This document shows, piece after piece, positions 59,780 to 64,000 of a stretch of 64,000 bases of DNA. The translations under genes and the position numbers were made by a program. The stretch is from NCBI GenBank assembly GCA_030446775.1, contig JAUJMQ010000001.1, forward strand, positions 16,487 to 80,486. Direction: 5' to 3'. Source of the DNA: Egibacteraceae bacterium (GTDB lineage Bacteria > Actinomycetota > Nitriliruptoria > Euzebyales > Egibacteraceae). The notes under the pieces were generated by a model. The model was given only the letters and a program-made list of their open reading frames with translations, was not told the origin of the DNA and ran no database searches. The stretch's first letter is position 1; each line of letters opens with the position of its first letter.

Positions 59780-60552
59780 CTACGGCCAGTTCGTCTCGTG
59801 CAGCGGGGCGACGACCGCCTCATTGAGCACGGCGGCCGACGGGGCGGTGACGATCCATACCAGCAGCTCAGCGACGTCGCCGGGCGGCAGCGCGGTGTCC
59901 GCGGGCGCCGCGCCGTCCGGCTCGTCGTGCCCGTGGGCGCGGCGCTCCTGCGGGGTCCAGTTGCCCCAGTCGGTCGCCATCGCGCCGGGATAGACCACGC
60001 AAGCGAGGATGCCATGCCGCGTGCCCTCCGCGGCGAGGGCTTGCGTGAAGCCGGTCAGCGCGAACTTCGACGAGCAGTAAGCCGCCGCGTCGGCCCAGCC
60101 GCGCTTTCCCGCAACCGACGACACGTTGACGATCGTGCCGCCCCCGCCGCGCGCAGATGCGGAAACACCACCTTGCTCAGCACGAACGGCGCCCGCAGGT
60201 TGACGCCCAGGACGCGGTCCCAATCGTCGACGCCCAGCGCCTCGACCGGTCCAGGTGCATCCGTCCCCGCGGCGTTGATCAACACATCCACGCCGCCGAG
60301 GCCGGCGATGAGCCGCTCGGCGGCCGCCGCGGTGCCGGCCGCGTCGACCAGGTCCACGGGCTCGACCAGCGCGCGGCGTCCCGCCTGCCCCACCTCCTGC
60401 GAGACCCGTTCCAGGTCCTGCCCACTCCGGGCCATGAGCCCGACGTCCGCACCCGCCCGCGCCACAGCCAACGCCGTCGCCCGTCCCAGCCCACTGCTCG
60501 CGCCGGTCACCAGCGCCACACGCCCGTGCAGCTGGTTGCCCGCCATCGCCAT
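59780..60552 (-). CDS. classical short-chain dehydrogenase/reductase, one frame break
   Basis: About 257 residues. Cofactor motif ALVTGASSGLGRATALAVAR, NxAG in VLINAAGTDAPGPVEALG, Ser in GGTIVNVSSVAGKRGWADAA, and the YxxxK pair in AAYCSSKFALTGFTQALAAE. There the family Tyr is followed by Cys-Ser-Ser-Lys, so the catalytic pair is intact. A frame change near 60150 joins FVLSKVVFPHLRAA to RGGGGTIVNV. ATG at 60552. Substrate unknown. Confidence 0.87.
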
Positions 60553-60688
60553 CTCGCCGTGACTACCCCGCCGGCCGGTCTGATACCCGCGCGAAAACGG
60601 CCATCGACGGCAGCTCGTCAGGCGCCAATCCGGTGAGCGCTGCCCTCGGCGCCCACCGCGCGCCCGCAGAAAGATCTCCGTCTTCTGA

Positions 60689-62455
60689 TCAGAACGGGAA
60701 CACGCGGGGGATGAGCAGCACGGACAGCACGACACAGATGAGGTTGAGCGGCACGCCGAGGCGGGTGTAGTCGGAGAAGCGGTAGCCGCCGAGGCCGTAG
60801 ACCATGAGGTTGGTCTGGTAGCCGATCGGGGTGAGGAACGACAGGCTGGCGCCCAACGTCACGGCGATGACGAACGGCCGGGGGTTGAGCCCCAACGCCT
60901 CGGCGGTGGACAGCGCGATCGGGAACAGTAGCGCCGCGGCGGCGTTGTTGGAGATCAGCTCGGTCAGCGCCATGGTGGCGAGCAGCACCCCGGCGAGCGC
61001 CCCGACCGGGCCCAGCGGCCGTAGCAGGTCCACGATCAGCCCCGCGACGACGTCGCCGAGCCCGCTGGCGTCGACCGCCGCGCCGAGCCCGAACGCCGCC
61101 GCGATCAGCACGAGGATGTCCAGGTCGAGCGCGTTGCGGGCCTGGCGCAGGGTGAGCACGCGCGTCGCCACCAGGGTGAACGCGACCAGCAGCGCGGCGT
61201 GCAGCAGCGGCAGAACCTCCAAGGCGGTCAGTGCGACGAACGCGACGGTGATGGCGGTGACGAGCGCCGCCTTGCGCGGCTGTGTCGGCGGGATCCCGCC
61301 CAGGGGGGCCACGACCAGAAAGTCGCGGGAGTCGCGCCAGCGGTCGCGGAAGTCGGACTCGGCCAGCAGCAGCAGGGTGTCGCCCAGACGCAGCTCGACG
61401 TCGCCGAGCTTGCCCTCGAGCCGATGGCCGGCGCGATGGATGGCCAGCACCGCGGCGCGGTAGCGGCCGCGGAAGCCGATCTCGACCAGGCTCCTGCCCA
61501 GCAACGCGGACTCGGCGCCGACGACGACCTCGAAGAAGGAGTGCCCGCCGCCGTCGAGCCGGGCGAGCTGGCGCTCCTCGCCCGACACCAGGCCCCGCTG
61601 GCGCTGCAGATCGACGATGTCGTCGACGCGCCCGACGAAGAACAGGACGTCGCCGCCGCGCAGCACCTCCTCGGGGGCGACCGGTGCGATGACCGAGCCG
61701 TCGCGCTCCACCTGCACCAGGAACACCCCGCGCAGGTGGCGCAGCCCGCCCGCCTCGACCGAGCAGCCGTCGAGGGGTCCTTTGGACACGACCCGCATCG
61801 AGACGCTGAACTCGCGCACCTGCTCGTCCATCGCACCCTGGGCCGTGCCCCGGTCGGGCATGAGCAGCCCGGCGAGCAGCACGATGGCGCCGGTGCCGGC
61901 CAGCGCGATCGGCAGCCCGACGGGGGTGAGCTCGAACAGTTCCAGCGGCTCCAGGCCGGCGTCGCGCAGCAGCCCCGAGATGGTGAGGTTCGTCGAGGTG
62001 CCGATCGCGGTGATGACCCCGCCGAGCACCGCGGCGTAGCTGACCGGGATGAGGAACCGCGACACCGCCAGGCTGCGGCGGGAGCTCAGCTCCACCACCG
62101 GCGGCACGGTCATCGCGACGAGCGTGGTGTTGTTCAGGAACCCCGAGAACAGCGTGACGGGGAACAGCAGCCGCGCGAGCAGGCCGCGCCCCGTCGACCG
62201 GCCGAACAACGCGGTGACGACCGGCTCCAGGATCCCCGACACGTCCACCGCGCGGGCCAGGACCAGCAGCGCGCCGACGACGAACGGGGCCTCGTTGGAG
62301 AACCCGGACAGCGCGGTGTCGGCGTCGATGATGCCCAGCAGCAGCAGCACGACGACGGCTCCCATGACAGCCAGCGCCGGAGCGACGAGCTCGCGGGCCA
62401 GCGCTACGACGGTCACGACGATGACCGCCAGCGTCAGCCACGCCTGCAAGCTCAT
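60689..62455 (-). CDS. SLC13/DASS-type anion transporter with two TrkA-C domains
   Basis: Membrane protein of 588 residues. Two inverted transporter halves: NNT in LFSGFLNNTTLVAMTVPPVV with TNL in AIGTSTNLTISG, and SNN in TELISNNAAAALLFPIAL with TNL in PIGYQTNLMVYGLGG. Between them (about 215-385) lie two RCK_C/TrkA-C domains (VAPEEVLRGGDVLFFVGRVD, GDVELRLGDTLLLLAESD). This architecture is common in bacterial sulfate transporters. The adjacent cysC gene, 31 bases upstream on the same strand, supports sulfate as substrate. Confidence 0.9.
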   Translation of the reverse strand: MSLQAWLTLAVIVVTVVALARELVAPALAVMGAVVVLLLLGIIDADTALSGFSNEAPFVVGALLVLARAVDVSGILEPVVTALFGRSTGRGLLARLLFPVTLFSGFLNNTTLVAMTVPPVVELSSRRSLAVSRFLIPVSYAAVLGGVITAIGTSTNLTISGLLRDAGLEPLELFELTPVGLPIALAGTGAIVLLAGLLMPDRGTAQGAMDEQVREFSVSMRVVSKGPLDGCSVEAGGLRHLRGVFLVQVERDGSVIAPVAPEEVLRGGDVLFFVGRVDDIVDLQRQRGLVSGEERQLARLDGGGHSFFEVVVGAESALLGRSLVEIGFRGRYRAAVLAIHRAGHRLEGKLGDVELRLGDTLLLLAESDFRDRWRDSRDFLVVAPLGGIPPTQPRKAALVTAITVAFVALTALEVLPLLHAALLVAFTLVATRVLTLRQARNALDLDILVLIAAAFGLGAAVDASGLGDVVAGLIVDLLRPLGPVGALAGVLLATMALTELISNNAAAALLFPIALSTAEALGLNPRPFVIAVTLGASLSFLTPIGYQTNLMVYGLGGYRFSDYTRLGVPLNLICVVLSVLLIPRVFPF

Positions 62456-62486
62456 CGCGCGTCCCGGCAGCCGGGGACGCCGGCGC

Positions 62487-63032
62487 TCACGTCACGAGGC
62501 CTCGCTGCCGCAGGTACGCCATGACGCGCCCGGCCGACTCCTCGGGCGTCTCGCGATCGGTGTACAGGTGCACCTCCGGCGCCGCCGGCGGCTCGTAGGG
62601 GTCGCTCACCCCGGTGAAGTTGGGGATCTCACCGCGGTCGGCGCGGGCGTACAGCCCCTTGACGTCGCGGCGGCGGACCTCCTCAAGGGGCGCGTCGACG
62701 AAGACCTCGACGAAGTTCGTGGCCATCGCGCGCGCCTCGCCGCGGACGTCGGCGTACGGCGAGATCGCGGCGGTGATGACGCCGACGCCGTGGCGGCTGA
62801 GCAATCCCGCCACCCAGCCGATGCGACGCACGTTCGTGTCGCGATCGGCCTTGCCGAAGCCCAGCCCCGCGGACAGGTGAGTCCGCACCTCGTCACCGTC
62901 GAGCACCTCCAACGGCGCCCCCACCGACCGCAGCTGCGCGGCCACGATGCCCGCGATAGTGGACTTGCCCGCCCCCGACAGGCCCGTGAACCACAGCACG
63001 TATCCGTCTCGGGTTCGCGTCGTCGTCGCCAT
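62487..63032 (-). CDS. cysC: adenylylsulfate kinase
   Basis: APS kinase of 181 residues that makes PAPS from adenosine 5'-phosphosulfate. The P-loop is [20 protein letters not shown], then [40 protein letters not shown] and [19 protein letters not shown], with the closing [19 protein letters not shown]. No ATP-sulfurylase domain is fused. Lies upstream of the putative sulfate transporter in one operon. ATG at 63032. Confidence 0.95.
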   Translation of the reverse strand: MATTTRTRDGYVLWFTGLSGAGKSTIAGIVAAQLRSVGAPLEVLDGDEVRTHLSAGLGFGKADRDTNVRRIGWVAGLLSRHGVGVITAAISPYADVRGEARAMATNFVEVFVDAPLEEVRRRDVKGLYARADRGEIPNFTGVSDPYEPPAAPEVHLYTDRETPEESAGRVMAYLRQRGLVT

Positions 63033-63209
63033 GAGCAACAACTGTGCCCGCGAAGCACCCGCAGGGGCAAACCGCCGCCTGCGGCCGCCGTCGCAACGTC
63101 GCGAACAGCCGCTGGCGCGATCGGACGGCATCGCTGTCCCGCACCCCCTGCCAGAAGTGCTACTTTCCCGTCCGGTTGTAGTGACGCGACGCAAGGAAAG
63201 AGGAAACGT

Positions 63210-63794
63210 ATGGCAAGCTCAAGCGCCGAATCGGCGATCCGCAACTACCTCACCGCACTGCGGGACCCGTCGTCGCTGCGCGACGATGACAACATCAACG
63301 AGCTGCGCAGCCAGCTCGAGAGCGCCGACGACGAATTGGAGCGCCTGCGGCTGCGCCAGCAGATCCTTGACAGCGAGTCACCGTCGGTGGAGCGCTACGA
63401 GGACGACTTCGTCACCCACGCCAAGTCGTGGGCCGACGAGCACGGTGTCAGCCCGAAGGCGTTCGAAGCCGAGGGCGTCAGCGGCGGCGTGCTGCGCAAG
63501 GCCGGCTTCGCGGGCGTCGGTCGCGGCGGTCGGCCCCGGGGCGGCACCTCAGGGCGGGGCCGCGGCGGCGCACAGGGCCGCACCCGCAGCCGCGTGACCG
63601 TGGACGAGGTGCGTGCGGCGATCCCGAAGGGGACGTTCACCATCAAGCGCCTGCAAGAGCTGTCGGGCGCCTCCCCGGCGGTCGTGCGCAAGGTCGTCCA
63701 GTCCGAGCTCGCCTCCGGTGGCATCACCGAGCAGGGGGCCGACCCCGATCACCGCGGCCCGGGCCGCGCCCCGACGCTGTACAAGCGCGCCTAG
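63210..63794 (+). CDS. hypothetical coiled-coil protein with RG-rich linker and C-terminal HTH-like domain
   Basis: Protein of 194 residues starting ATG at 63210 (AGAGGA six bases upstream). Residues 1-55 are helical, with a coiled coil [20 protein letters not shown]. Residues 56-100 contain [20 protein letters not shown], a HTH-like block. An RG-rich linker ([20 protein letters not shown]) precedes a second helical domain [20 protein letters not shown] and [20 protein letters not shown] that resembles a winged helix. DNA or RNA binding is likely; I know no characterised homologue. Followed at once by repeat copy C. Confidence 0.75.
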   Translation: MASSSAESAIRNYLTALRDPSSLRDDDNINELRSQLESADDELERLRLRQQILDSESPSVERYEDDFVTHAKSWADEHGVSPKAFEAEGVSGGVLRKAGFAGVGRGGRPRGGTSGRGRGGAQGRTRSRVTVDEVRAAIPKGTFTIKRLQELSGASPAVVRKVVQSELASGGITEQGADPDHRGPGRAPTLYKRA

Positions 63795-63857
63795 GGCCCG
63801 TCTCCCGAAGGGAGTCGTTGGACGTAAGTAAGGCGCCCGGCGGTTGAGGTGCGTGCC
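63794..63857 (+). repeat. dispersed hairpin repeat, copy C
   Basis: Reads GGGCCCGTCTCCCGAAGGGA, then GTCGTTGGACGTAAGTAAGG, then GCCCGGCGGTTGAGGTGCGT. It starts on the last base of the preceding stop codon. The sequence to the right edge, including a G9 run near 63949, contains no gene I can support. Confidence 0.7.
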
Positions 63858-64000
63858 GGCGTTACGGCTCGCCTGCCGGTGACCACCGGCGGCTCGGCGC
63901 CGCAGCGGCCCCCGGGCCCGCCCCGACCGTACGACCGTGGAGGGCCCGGGGGGGGGCGGCATAAGGTTCGGAACCACCCCGGGCGGGGGAACGCCGCGGT

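Overview
The window is high-GC bacterial DNA (46 of 60 bases are G or C at 51601-51660) densely packed with genes on both strands. Several features point to Actinomycetota: a bacterial proteasome activator ending in GQYL, a PAC2 protein, a mycothiol-type DsbA-like oxidoreductase, a KGD-type fused 2-oxoglutarate dehydrogenase, a MhuD-like haem oxygenase, and the topA / DECH-helicase / Tad-pilus neighbourhood known around Rv3646c-Rv3660c of Mycobacterium tuberculosis. A membrane pyrophosphatase with the K+-dependent signature and a selenocysteine tRNA suggest a deep-branching lineage (Nitriliruptoria-like is my guess) rather than Mycobacterium or Streptomyces. I cannot name the genus.

Layout. 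0-7 kb: start of topA, a PH-like membrane protein, dgt, hppA, two small membrane proteins, a methyltransferase and an RsbV/RsbW-type switch pair. 7-14.4 kb: DECH helicase converging on a Tad-type locus (ssd/CpaE-like, CpaF ATPase, TadB, TadC, Flp-like pilin, TadE, TadG-like). 14.5-18.7 kb: LysM transglycosylase, NTF2-like protein, proteasome activator, thioredoxin-TPR protein, hotdog thioesterase, PAC2 protein. 18.8-24.6 kb: selC tRNA, FAD-Rieske oxidoreductase, a Pnkp-like remnant, a VapBC pair, M20 amidohydrolase, DoxX-like protein, SpoU methyltransferase. 24.7-31 kb: kgd, cupredoxin, M18 aminopeptidase, AI-2E transporter. 32-37.6 kb: DsbA-like protein, class-IV aminotransferase, PPOX-like protein, MhuD-like protein, PrmA-like and TrmA-like methyltransferases. 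37.8-49.1 kb: dacB, an HD protein, a CarH-like B12 regulator, metallo-beta-lactamase-fold protein, pfkA, MATE transporter, arfB, an LVIVD-repeat secreted protein, DUF202 protein, aldehyde dehydrogenase. 49.1-51.2 kb: a compositionally deviant, gene-poor island with a decayed VapB. 51.2-64 kb: GNAT/acyl-CoA-ligase fusion, HAD hydrolase, metH, two SDR-type genes, a SLC13-type transporter next to cysC, and an unknown coiled-coil/RG-linker protein.

Two window-wide patterns matter. First, about a dozen conserved genes (dgt, the Tad genes, kgd, the M18 peptidase, the GNAT-ligase fusion and others) can only be read with one or more single-base frame changes, often in G or C runs, while other long genes (metH, hppA, the helicase, dacB) are intact. 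Sequencing indels explain this better than mass gene decay. Second, a roughly 60-bp intergenic element containing a CTCCC/GGGAG hairpin recurs four times plus one partial copy, usually at gene ends.

I saw no complete insertion sequence, prophage or CRISPR array. The most promising unexplained parts are the low-GC island at 49.14-50.33 kb, the dispersed hairpin repeat, and the B12 regulator with an excisionase-type DNA-binding domain.
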